Assembly: GCA_029260415.1 (NCBI GenBank)
Contig: JAJDDH010000208.1
Coordinates: forward strand, 1-6,845
Reading direction: 5' to 3'
From: Phycisphaerales bacterium
GTDB lineage: Bacteria; Planctomycetota; Phycisphaerae; Phycisphaerales; UBA1924
Length of the DNA: 6,845 nt
The position numbers were made by a program, and so were the translations under genes. Of this stretch, positions 1 through 5,604 are shown piece by piece. Position 1 is the stretch's first letter; each line of letters opens with the position of its first letter. The notes below the pieces were generated by a model, which was given only the letters and a program-made list of their open reading frames with translations, was not told the DNA's origin and did not search any database.

Positions 1-360
1 GAGCCCGCAGACGATGACGTGGTCGTTGAGTCGCTCGATCTGGTCGAACATCTTCCGCTCCGTGTTGAGTGACAGCTCGATGCTGGTCTGGACGATCTGC
101 GCCGCGACGTAGGCCAGCCCGCCGATGCCGGTGAGCATGAGGACGACGGCCAGGCGCTCACCGGCGGGCGAGATGCCGTAGTCGCCGTAGCCGACGGTGG
201 TGATGGTGACGAGGGTGAAGTAGAACGCGTCCCAGGCGCCCCAGCCCTCGAGGCGCATGTACCCGAAGGTGCCGGCGCAGACGACCAGCGCGATGACCAG
301 CAGCGGGATCCGCAGGTGGGCGAAGCGGGGAGTGGTCCAGGATCGCAGCTTGTGGCGCAC
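1..360 (-). CDS. Potassium channel protein with RCK/TrkA-N domain, N-terminal part (runs off left edge)
   Basis: This is the first 120 codons of a two-transmembrane potassium channel of the type joined to a cytoplasmic RCK (TrkA-N) regulatory domain. It would pass K+ through the inner membrane under ligand (NAD(H)/nucleotide or ion) control. Seen: a basic N-terminus (residues 1-17); hydrophobic helix 1 (about 18-34); a pore helix (about 43-54); the complete selectivity filter TVGYGD (55-60); helix 2 (about 67-91); a charged linker; then NDHVIVCGL (112-120), the first beta strand of a Rossmann-fold TrkA-N domain, whose glycine motif continues outside the window. The start is a GTG at 358-360, the first usable start in this frame. 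It has no clear Shine-Dalgarno sequence, so the start is uncertain. It lies 74 bases after serS on the same strand and could be co-transcribed with it. Family call is firm; regulation and exact subfamily are not visible. Confidence 0.88.
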   Translation of the reverse strand, partial: MRHKLRSWTTPRFAHLRIPLLVIALVVCAGTFGYMRLEGWGAWDAFYFTLVTITTVGYGDYGISPAGERLAVVLMLTGIGGLAYVAAQIVQTSIELSLNTERKMFDQIERLNDHVIVCGL

Positions 361-434
361 GGACGGGTTATCGGCCAGATCCGAGGGGGGATTGAGACCG
401 GGATTCTCGCGTGCCGAAGGGCCCGATCCGGGGG

Positions 435-1862
435 TTATCCCTGCGAAACGCGGTCGGCGCCACCGAGGTACGGACGCAGCGCCTCGGGCACGCTCACGCT
501 CCCGTCCTCGTTCTGGAACATCTCGAGGATGGGGATCAGGATCCGGGGGCTCGCGGCGACGGTGTTGTTGAGCGAGTGGCAGAAGACGGTCTCGCCCTTG
601 CCGCCCGCCCCGCCCGCGCGGGTGCGCATGTTCAGGCGCCTGCACTGGTAGTCGTAGAGGCGGCTGGCAGAGTGGGTCTCGCCGAACTCGCCGGTGGGGG
701 CGGAGGCGTCGTCCTTGGGGTCGGCGGGCTCGCCGCGCCCGGGCATCCAGCACTCGACGTCGATCATGTCCGCGTTCTTGGCGCCAAGGTCGCCCGTGCA
801 GCACTGCAGGAGTCGGTACGGCAGGCCCAGCGACTGCAGGAAGTCCTCGACGAACCCGAGCATCTTCTGGTGCCAGTCGCGTGATTCCTGCTCGTCGGCC
901 CTGCAGATCACGACCTGCTCGACCTTGTCGAACTGGTGGATGCGGTACAGGCCCGCGGTGTCCTTGCCCGCGGCGCCCGCCTCGCGCCGGAAGCAGGTGG
1001 AGACGGTGACGTACTGCAGGGGCAGGTCCGCCTCGTCGAGAATCTCATTCTGGTGCAGACCCATGAGGCCGACCTCGCCCGTGCCGGTGAGGAACATGTC
1101 CTGACCGCCGCCGCGGCTGGTCTCTTCGACGTGGTACGCCTGCTCGCGTCCGCCCGGGAAGAAGCCGGTGCCGACCATGGCCTCCTCGCGCACGAGCACG
1201 GGCACGCTCATGGGCGTGAACCCGTTGCGGTCGACCATGAAGTCGATGGCGTAGCGGAGGATGGCCTGGTGCAGGCGCATGCCCATGCCGGTCAGGACGT
1301 AGGAGCGGGTGCCGGCGATCTTGACGCCGCGGGGAAAGTCGACGAGCCCGAGCGCGTCGCACAGCTCGATGTGCCCCCTGGGCTTGAAGCCCTTGTTCTG
1401 CTCGAAGGTCTTGTCCCAGTCCCATCCCTGCGGAGCCCAGCGCCGGATCTCGACGTTGTCGTCGCTGGACGTGCCCACGGGCACGTCGTCGTCGGGCGGG
1501 AGGGGGATGGTGAGCAGGAGCGACTCGAGCTCGGGGGTGATCGTGCTGATCTCGTCGTCGAGGGTCTGGATCTGGTCCTTGAGGCTGGCGGGGGCCGCCT
1601 TGAGCTGGGCGATCTCGGCTTCGATCGCGTCACGCTCGTCGCCCTCGGCCTGCTTGAGCTTCCCGGAAAGCTGCCCGATCTTCGGACCGGATTCCTTGGC
1701 GAGCTTCTTCTGCTCGGCCCGCAGGCTCTCGGCCCTGGACATGAGATCGCGGCGCTGGGTGTCCAGACGGAGGAGGTGGTCGATATCGACCGGGGTGTTC
1801 TTCTTCCGGCATCCGTCCTTGAAGCGGTCCGGGTCGCTGCGAAGTGCTTTGAGGTCGATCAT
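435..1862 (-). CDS. serS: Seryl-tRNA synthetase (class II aminoacyl-tRNA synthetase)
   Basis: This cytoplasmic enzyme charges tRNA-Ser (and tRNA-Sec if present) with serine, using ATP. The 475-residue protein begins MIDLKALRSD, as usual for SerRS. Residues about 30-115 are the charged helical hairpin (coiled coil) that grips the long variable arm of tRNA-Ser. The catalytic domain follows. It has the serine-binding TxE motif as TGE (261-263), motif 2 with TCFRREAGAAGKDTAGLYR (289-307) followed by HQFDKVEQ (309-316), and a motif 3 region LNNTVAASPRILIPILE (431-447) with its arginine at 440. It is about 50 residues longer than the roughly 425 usual for bacterial SerRS. Part of the excess is a polar insert at about 374-394, just before the ETHSAS segment that replaces the common EISSCSN. 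Motif 3 reads NNT...ASPR rather than the common NGS...VGR. The ATG at 1860-1862 has no Shine-Dalgarno sequence but has a -10-like hexamer 8 bases upstream, suggesting a leaderless transcript. It is transcribed divergently from the FHA-ATPase gene. Confidence 0.97.
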   Translation of the reverse strand: MIDLKALRSDPDRFKDGCRKKNTPVDIDHLLRLDTQRRDLMSRAESLRAEQKKLAKESGPKIGQLSGKLKQAEGDERDAIEAEIAQLKAAPASLKDQIQTLDDEISTITPELESLLLTIPLPPDDDVPVGTSSDDNVEIRRWAPQGWDWDKTFEQNKGFKPRGHIELCDALGLVDFPRGVKIAGTRSYVLTGMGMRLHQAILRYAIDFMVDRNGFTPMSVPVLVREEAMVGTGFFPGGREQAYHVEETSRGGGQDMFLTGTGEVGLMGLHQNEILDEADLPLQYVTVSTCFRREAGAAGKDTAGLYRIHQFDKVEQVVICRADEQESRDWHQKMLGFVEDFLQSLGLPYRLLQCCTGDLGAKNADMIDVECWMPGRGEPADPKDDASAPTGEFGETHSASRLYDYQCRRLNMRTRAGGAGGKGETVFCHSLNNTVAASPRILIPILEMFQNEDGSVSVPEALRPYLGGADRVSQG

Positions 1863-1870
1863 GGGACGGG

Positions 1871-1876
1871 AGTCTA
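1871..1876 (-). promoter_or_regulatory. Candidate -10 box of serS (leaderless type)
   Basis: Read on the minus strand the hexamer is TAGACT, followed by 8 bases and then the serS ATG. A -10 box at this distance puts transcription start at or within a couple of bases of the start codon. That agrees with the lack of any Shine-Dalgarno sequence. I see no convincing -35 at 16-18 bases. The call rests mainly on the same arrangement recurring at three other starts in this window. Confidence 0.5.
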
Positions 1877-1895
1877 GACGCCCACATCGAGTTGC

Positions 1896-1901
1896 TACGA
1901 T
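1896..1901 (+). promoter_or_regulatory. Candidate -10 box of the FHA-ATPase gene
   Basis: TACGAT fits the TAnnnT consensus and lies 35 bases before the ATG at 1937. Unlike the other promoters proposed here, it would give a short leader of roughly 28 bases. That leader is purine-rich (GGTGGGAACACGGGGACC) but has no clean Shine-Dalgarno match. The hexamer lies 19 bases from the divergent serS -10 box, so the two promoters would overlap. No good -35 is visible. Confidence 0.35.
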
Positions 1902-1936
1902 GGTTCTCGCGGTGGGAACACGGGGACCGGCGACCG

Positions 1937-3607
1937 ATGAGCAAGCTCCAGATCAAGCTGTCCGACGGGCGGGGGCGTCCGATCCACCTCAAGGATGACC
2001 CGATCACCATCGGGCGCCACCCGGACAACCGTCTCCGCCTGAAGGACGACATGGCCTCGCGGCACCACTGCGTGATCGAGCCCGATCGCAAGGGGGGGCA
2101 CCGCCTGCGGGACCTGGGCAGCCGCAACGGGACCAAGCTCAACGGGATGCGGGTGACCGAGTCCGAGCTGAGCCCGGGCGACAGCATCCGCATCGGGGCG
2201 ATCGAGTTCCTGGTCGAGGGCAAGGAGTCGCCGATCAACGCGGAGGCCGCGGGCGACGGGGGCGCCTCGACCAACGGCGACTCAGCGCCCGCGACACCCA
2301 GGGGCAAGAACAAGCGGGGCCCGACCGAGAGCCCGGAGTGGGTCAAGGAGATCCGCAGCGTGATCGACGCGCTGGTGGCGCCCGGGCTCGACGACGAGAA
2401 CCTGCAGCTTGTCGACGCCCGCGGGCAGAACACGTCCGCCTTGGCCGGCGCCGCGGACGGGCCGCAGGCGCTGAGACTGCTTTTGCGGGCCGCGTCGCGC
2501 ACGCGGGCGACGGACATCCACGTCGAGCCCAAGGGTGACTCGTTCAACGTGCGGATGCGCGTGGACGGGCAGATGGTGTGGATCGTCGAGCTGCCCACCA
2601 AGGTCGGCGAGCTGATGGCGGGGCTGATCAAGACGGCGTGCCACATGCACAGCGCCGCGCGCGACGCTGTGCAGGAGGGGCACTTCTCGTGCCGCTTCCC
2701 GGACCGGCGCTGCGAGTACCGCGTGAGCTTCACCCCCAGCGTGCACGGGCAGAAGCTCGTGGTTCGCGTGCTCGACCAGCGGGGCGTGCCCATGGCCCTG
2801 TCGGACCTGGGCATGGTCAACTACATGGAGCAACGCATCGACAGCGTCTGCAACATGGACGCGGGCATGATCCTCGTCTGCGGCCCCACGGGCTCGGGCA
2901 AGACGACCACGCTCTACAACGCCCTGCGCGAGATCGACCGCGACACCCGCAACGTGATCACCATCGAGGACCCGGTCGAGTACCAGCTCGACGGCGTGAC
3001 CCAGATCCCCATCGACGAGCGCCAGGGCAACACCTTCGGCACCCTGCTCCGATCCGTCCTGCGTCAGGACCCGGACGTGATCCTGCTGGGCGAGATCCGC
3101 GACGAGGAGACCGCCCGCGTTGCGATGCAGGCCGCGATGACGGGGCACCTCGTGTTCTCGACGGTCCACTCGAAGGACTCGATCTCAGCGGTCTTCCGCC
3201 TGCTGGACCTCAAGGTCGAGCCCTACCTGGTGGCCAACTCGCTGAACCTGGTGCTGGCGCAGCGATTGGTGCGTCGCCTGTGCGACCACTGCAAGACCGA
3301 GATCCCGGTGCCCCCGGGGCTCTCGACGAAGATGGGGCGGTTCCTGGGCAACAAGAAGGTGCTGCAGCAGTCGGTGGGCTGCAAGCGGTGCCTGGGGACG
3401 GGGTACCGCGGGCGGAGCGCGCTGTTCGAGCTACTGGACGTCAACGACGAGCTGCGGGATCTGATCCTGAGCAACCCGAGCATCCAGGCGATGAAGAAGG
3501 TGATCGCCGAGGGGCTGTTCACGACGCTGACGCAGTACGGCTACCGACTCGCGGCGGACGGGACCACGTCGATGGACGAGGTCGAGCGCGTGACGGGGAT
3601 GGGCTGA
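1937..3607 (+). CDS. FHA domain fused to GspE/PilB-family assembly ATPase
   Basis: This is a 556-residue cytoplasmic hexameric-type ATPase of the type IV pilus/type II secretion family. Such enzymes power pilin or pseudopilin assembly at the inner membrane. Residues about 2-93 form a forkhead-associated (FHA) domain with the phosphothreonine-binding residues intact: GR (26-27), SRHH (41-44) and GSRNGT (61-66). A polar linker (about 95-135) leads to the N2 domain with ATDIHVEP (191-198). The ATPase core follows: Walker A GPTGSGKTT (316-324), Asp box ITIEDPVEY (341-349), Walker B region ILLGEIRDEE (382-391) and His box GHLVFSTVHS (403-412). The zinc tetracysteine C449/C452 and C482/C485 is complete, which favours GspE/PilB over PilT. 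The usual N1 (MshEN) domain is missing and FHA takes its place. I chose ATG 1937 because FHA strand 1 follows at once; an in-frame TTG at 1892 would only add an arginine-rich tail. No pilus or secretion genes lie beside it, so the apparatus served is unknown. Confidence 0.93.
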   Translation: MSKLQIKLSDGRGRPIHLKDDPITIGRHPDNRLRLKDDMASRHHCVIEPDRKGGHRLRDLGSRNGTKLNGMRVTESELSPGDSIRIGAIEFLVEGKESPINAEAAGDGGASTNGDSAPATPRGKNKRGPTESPEWVKEIRSVIDALVAPGLDDENLQLVDARGQNTSALAGAADGPQALRLLLRAASRTRATDIHVEPKGDSFNVRMRVDGQMVWIVELPTKVGELMAGLIKTACHMHSAARDAVQEGHFSCRFPDRRCEYRVSFTPSVHGQKLVVRVLDQRGVPMALSDLGMVNYMEQRIDSVCNMDAGMILVCGPTGSGKTTTLYNALREIDRDTRNVITIEDPVEYQLDGVTQIPIDERQGNTFGTLLRSVLRQDPDVILLGEIRDEETARVAMQAAMTGHLVFSTVHSKDSISAVFRLLDLKVEPYLVANSLNLVLAQRLVRRLCDHCKTEIPVPPGLSTKMGRFLGNKKVLQQSVGCKRCLGTGYRGRSALFELLDVNDELRDLILSNPSIQAMKKVIAEGLFTTLTQYGYRLAADGTTSMDEVERVTGMG

Positions 3608-3608
3608 G

Positions 3609-3839
3609 TCAGGGTCGCGTGTCGGGCAGCATGCCCAGGCGCCCCAGGAACAGCGTCGCCCGCCCGATCTCTTCGCGCGTGAACGCCCAGAGCCCGTCGG
3701 GCTGCTCGTCCGTGCCCATGAGCATGAAGGGTGATCGGTACTCGCCGTGTCGGGCGATGATCTCCTTCACGCCCGCCAGGACCGCGTCGGCCGTCTCGAT
3801 CAGGCGGTCCGCGTCGATGAGTTCTCTGTCGCTGTACAT
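3609..3839 (-). CDS. Small conserved-looking protein of unknown function (76 aa)
   Basis: I do not recognise this protein. It is 76 residues, mixed acidic and basic, with no signal peptide or membrane segment. It looks like two or three helices: one about 6-31 (ELIDADRLIETADAVLAGVK is the core) and one about 54-70, joined by a turn containing RSPFMLMGTDEQPDGLW. The ATG at 3837-3839 is chosen over longer in-frame starts because GGGAG lies just upstream (3847-3851, 7 bases from ATG). This is the best Shine-Dalgarno sequence in the window, and the frame further upstream translates into low-complexity sequence. It ends one base from the stop of the FHA-ATPase gene, tail to tail. It lies 127 bases after the amidase gene on the same strand and could be read through from it. 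The good ribosome site and normal composition support a real gene, but no function can be assigned. Confidence 0.72.
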   Translation of the reverse strand: MYSDRELIDADRLIETADAVLAGVKEIIARHGEYRSPFMLMGTDEQPDGLWAFTREEIGRATLFLGRLGMLPDTRP

Positions 3840-3846
3840 GGCTGAT

Positions 3847-3851
3847 CTCCC
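3847..3851 (-). promoter_or_regulatory. Shine-Dalgarno sequence that sets the start of the 76-aa gene
   Basis: GGGAG on the minus strand, 7 bases before the ATG at 3839. It matters because most other genes in this window lack such a site, and it picks this ATG over the longer reading of the frame that would begin near 4076. Confidence 0.65.
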
Positions 3852-3876
3852 GATCCGATTGAGCCCGCCAGTGTTT

Positions 3877-3900
3877 GGGCCGCCCGCTCGCGGGCTTCCC
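3877..3900. repeat. GC-rich inverted repeat in the gap after the amidase gene
   Basis: GCCCG (3882-3886), a CTCG loop and CGGGC (3891-3895) form a perfect 5-bp stem. It can be extended by GGG (3877-3879) with CCC (3898-3900) across a 2x2 internal loop. There is no T-run on either side, so it is not a standard intrinsic terminator. It could be an RNA hairpin between the amidase gene and the 76-aa gene, or chance in GC-rich DNA. Confidence 0.3.
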
Positions 3901-3912
3901 TCACCAGTCATC

Positions 3913-3929
3913 TCGGCGGCGAGCGCCGA
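3913..3929. repeat. 6-bp stem-loop after the amidase stop codon
   Basis: TCGGCG (3913-3918) and CGCCGA (3924-3929) pair perfectly around a 5-base loop. The hairpin begins 37 bases past the amidase stop codon in that gene's direction. It could slow or protect the transcript end, but no U-tract follows. Together with the 3877-3900 repeat it is the only structure I see in the 127-base gap. Confidence 0.3.
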
Positions 3930-3966
3930 TCTCTCACGAGTTCTGAGGATTCGCCCGTGCGATCGT

Positions 3967-4764
3967 TCAGGGGGCGTCGGGGGCGAGCAGGCGGACATCA
4001 CGCCAGGCGGGGAACCGGTCGCGCCACGCTCGGACACTCGAGGGATCGATCTCAACGCTGAGCACCGCTTCTTCATCGCCCAGCTCGCCCAGCAGCTCGC
4101 CCCTGGGTCCGAGCGCGATCGTGCCCCCGGTGTAGTTGAGGTGCGGGTCGGGCCCGGTGCGGTTCACGCCCAGGACGAAGGCCTGGTTCTCGATGGCGCG
4201 GGCGATGAGCAGGGTGCGCCAGTGCGCCTGGCGGGCGTCGGGCCAGTTGGCGCCGATGGCGAACAGCTCGGCGCCGCGGAGCAGGGCGAGGCGAAACAGC
4301 TCGGGGAAGCGCAGGTCGTAGCAGACCGCGGGGCAGACGCGCAGCGGGTCGATCTGGGGCGCGGGCCAGTCGTACAGATCGATGCGATCGCCCCCGGTGA
4401 AAGCCTCGCCCTCTCTTCCGTAAGAAAACGGATGGATCTTGGCGTAGTCGCACAGGACGGACCCGTCCGGGGCGAGGGCGGTCATGTGGTTGGTGCCGTG
4501 CGTGGCGCCCGCCGCTCGCTTCGGGAGTCCACCCTGGACGATCGCGCCAAGGTCCTCCGCCAGGACGGCGAGGAATCGCGCCGTCTCGGCGCTTGTCTTC
4601 TCGGTGGTCCCGATGTTCAGGGAGAAACCGACGGCGAACATCTCGGGCAGCACGATCAGGTCGCCCGGGGCGACGGGCGCGGACGCGAGCAGATCGCGAA
4701 CACGCTGGAAGTTCTTGGCTGGATCTTCCCAGGCGATGTCGAACTGGACGAGGTGGGCGCGCAT
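3967..4764 (-). CDS. Carbon-nitrogen hydrolase, omega-amidase (YafV/MtnU/Nit2)-like
   Basis: This is a 265-residue nitrilase-superfamily amidase, the usual length for the branch that hydrolyses small amides such as alpha-ketoglutaramate or alpha-ketosuccinamate. These are metabolite-repair and methionine-salvage substrates, handled in the cytoplasm. The catalytic triad is complete: E41 in LPEMF, K109 in YAKIHPF and C148 in AVCYDLRFPE. The second conserved glutamate is probably E118 or E120 in GREGE. ANWPDARQAHW (172-182) and ARAIENQAFVLGVNRTG (188-204) closely resemble the YafV/omega-amidase group. The exact substrate cannot be read from sequence; deaminated-glutathione amidase is the main alternative. 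The start ATG (4762-4764) gives the standard first beta strand MRAHLVQFDIAW. The frame stays open far upstream only because stops are rare in this GC-rich DNA. There is no Shine-Dalgarno sequence; a TACCCT hexamer lies 8 bases upstream. It is transcribed divergently from maf. Confidence 0.93.
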   Translation of the reverse strand: MRAHLVQFDIAWEDPAKNFQRVRDLLASAPVAPGDLIVLPEMFAVGFSLNIGTTEKTSAETARFLAVLAEDLGAIVQGGLPKRAAGATHGTNHMTALAPDGSVLCDYAKIHPFSYGREGEAFTGGDRIDLYDWPAPQIDPLRVCPAVCYDLRFPELFRLALLRGAELFAIGANWPDARQAHWRTLLIARAIENQAFVLGVNRTGPDPHLNYTGGTIALGPRGELLGELGDEEAVLSVEIDPSSVRAWRDRFPAWRDVRLLAPDAP

Positions 4765-4772
4765 AGAACTGA

Positions 4773-4778
4773 AGGGTA
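4773..4778 (-). promoter_or_regulatory. Candidate -10 box of the amidase gene (leaderless type)
   Basis: On the minus strand the hexamer is TACCCT, followed by 8 bases and then ATG. The same hexamer stands before lpxK. The spacing places transcription start at or very near the start codon. No clear -35 is present; a 6-bp inverted repeat (4780-4797) fills the region just upstream. Confidence 0.5.
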
Positions 4779-4779
4779 G

Positions 4780-4836
4780 TGCGGGGGGAGTCCCGCAACC
4801 ACGCCGTTCTGGCGTGGGTATGAGCCCCGGACGGGG
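4780..4836. repeat. Three consecutive inverted repeats between the amidase gene and maf
   Basis: In the 99-base divergent intergenic region, three perfect stems follow one another. They are TGCGGG/CCCGCA (4780-4785 with 4792-4797), CCACGCC/GGCGTGG (4799-4805 with 4811-4817, loop GTTCT), and CCCC/GGGG (4825-4828 with 4833-4836, loop GGAC). The 7-bp middle stem is the strongest. They could be regulator-binding dyads for the divergent promoters, or hairpins in the maf leader if transcription starts early. GC-rich DNA produces short dyads by chance, so their function is unproven. Confidence 0.4.
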
Positions 4837-4863
4837 TGACAGACGGGAAAGGCTGGTCTGGTC

Positions 4864-5532
4864 ATGGTGATTACGCCGGGCGGGCGCTCCGAGGGGGGAA
4901 GCGGTCCGAGCACGAGCGGTCGGCGCCCGAGGATCCTGCTCGCGAGCAGGTCGCCGCGCCGGCGTCAGCTGCTCAGGGAGCACGGGTTCGAGTTCGATCT
5001 TGCGAGCGCGAGCGTGGACGATTCGCACCTGCGCCCGGGGCAGTCCGACGCCCGCGCGTGGGTGATGTCGCTGGCGTTCCTGAAGGCGTCCGCCGCGGTG
5101 GGTGACGAGCGGGCCGCGGAGGGCGGTGTGGTCATCCTGGGGGCCGACACGGTGTGCGCCGTCGGGGGGCGGATCATCGGGCAGCCCCGCGACGAGGCGC
5201 ACGCGCGCGACATGATCAACACCCTGTCCGACGGCGAGCACCAGGTGCTCACGGGCGTCGCGCTGATCTGCCCGGGCACGCTGCGCCGCGAGATCTATGT
5301 CGACGAGAGCCTCGTGCGCGTCGGTGTCATCAGCGACGAGCAGCGCGAGTCGTACCTGGCGACCGGGCAGTGGAAGGGCAAGGCGGGCGCGTACAACCTG
5401 TCCGAACGGATGGACGCGGGCTGGCCCCTGGAGTGCGTGGGCGATCCGACGTCGGTCATGGGGCTGCCCATGGGGACGCTCGAGCAGCGCGTCAGCGCGT
5501 TCTGCGAGCGGGGCGGGGAAGCCGCGGCGTAG
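4864..5532 (+). CDS. maf: Maf-family nucleoside triphosphate pyrophosphatase
   Basis: Maf proteins are cytoplasmic house-cleaning enzymes that hydrolyse non-canonical or modified nucleotides (dTTP/UTP, m5UTP or m7GTP, depending on subfamily) to the monophosphate and pyrophosphate. The 222-residue product shows the family signatures in order: LLASRSPRRRQLL (25-37), ILGADTVCAVGG (91-102, catalytic Asp probably D95), GQPRDEAHARDMINTLSDG (106-124), HQVLTGVAL (126-134), KAGAYNLSE (173-181) and GDPTSVMGLPM (193-203). The C-terminal signature reads AGAYNLSE instead of the AGAYxIQG common in YhdE-type Maf, so substrate preference is unclear. A glycine/serine-rich N-terminal tail of about 20 residues precedes the fold. 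ATG 4864 is the only ATG upstream of the core; the next codon is GTG, an alternative. Only a weak AAAGG at 4848-4852 could serve as a ribosome site. The next gene lies 72 bases downstream on the same strand. Confidence 0.92.
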   Translation: MVITPGGRSEGGSGPSTSGRRPRILLASRSPRRRQLLREHGFEFDLASASVDDSHLRPGQSDARAWVMSLAFLKASAAVGDERAAEGGVVILGADTVCAVGGRIIGQPRDEAHARDMINTLSDGEHQVLTGVALICPGTLRREIYVDESLVRVGVISDEQRESYLATGQWKGKAGAYNLSERMDAGWPLECVGDPTSVMGLPMGTLEQRVSAFCERGGEAAA

Positions 5533-5593
5533 TCCCGGTCCGAGAACGACGCAGAGAACATTCAGATCGCTCGATGATCGGCGGATCGTGGGG

Positions 5594-5599
5594 TAGGCT
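5594..5599 (+). promoter_or_regulatory. Candidate -10 box of the 5605 membrane-protein gene (leaderless type)
   Basis: TAGGCT is followed by 5 bases and then ATG at 5605. The expected transcription start falls on or next to the A of ATG. No Shine-Dalgarno sequence is present. It lies in the 72-base gap after maf, which otherwise holds only a cluster of GATCG words and no terminator. Confidence 0.48.
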
Positions 5600-5604
5600 C
5601 GGGT

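Noticed and set aside
936..1877. Plus-strand open frame antisense to serS (313 codons)
   Set aside because: The opposite strand encodes an unmistakable SerRS; this product is repetitive in V, G, A, D, L and E and has no motif.
1892..1936. TTG start at 1892 extending the FHA-ATPase by 15 residues
   Set aside because: The extension (LLRWFSRWEHGDRRP-like) lies outside the FHA fold and overlaps the likely -10 box at 1896-1901; the ATG at 1937 is directly followed by FHA strand 1.
1630..2820. Minus-strand open frame opposite the FHA-ATPase and entering serS out of frame
   Set aside because: It has serine/arginine-rich composition typical of a shadow frame and conflicts with two well-supported genes.
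2282..3169. Minus-strand open frame antisense to the ATPase core
   Set aside because: It is a histidine/valine/arginine-rich antisense shadow of conserved Walker and Asp-box codons.
3877..3929. Intrinsic terminator after the amidase gene
   Set aside because: Two hairpins are present, but neither is followed by a T-run on either strand, so I list them only as inverted repeats.
3840..4076. Longer N-terminus for the 76-aa gene (155 residues from about 4076)
   Set aside because: The extra residues are low-complexity, overlap the end of the amidase gene, and the internal ATG has a good GGGAG ribosome site.
2578..4779. Plus-strand 733-codon open frame crossing the ATPase gene and the reverse of the amidase gene
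   Set aside because: It is a shadow frame spanning several unrelated genes, with skewed R/G/P/A composition and no recognisable domain.
5555..5590. Cluster of GATCG words before the 5605 gene as an operator or repeat array
   Set aside because: Spacing is irregular, no copy forms a convincing dyad, and GATCG is common throughout this GC-rich window.
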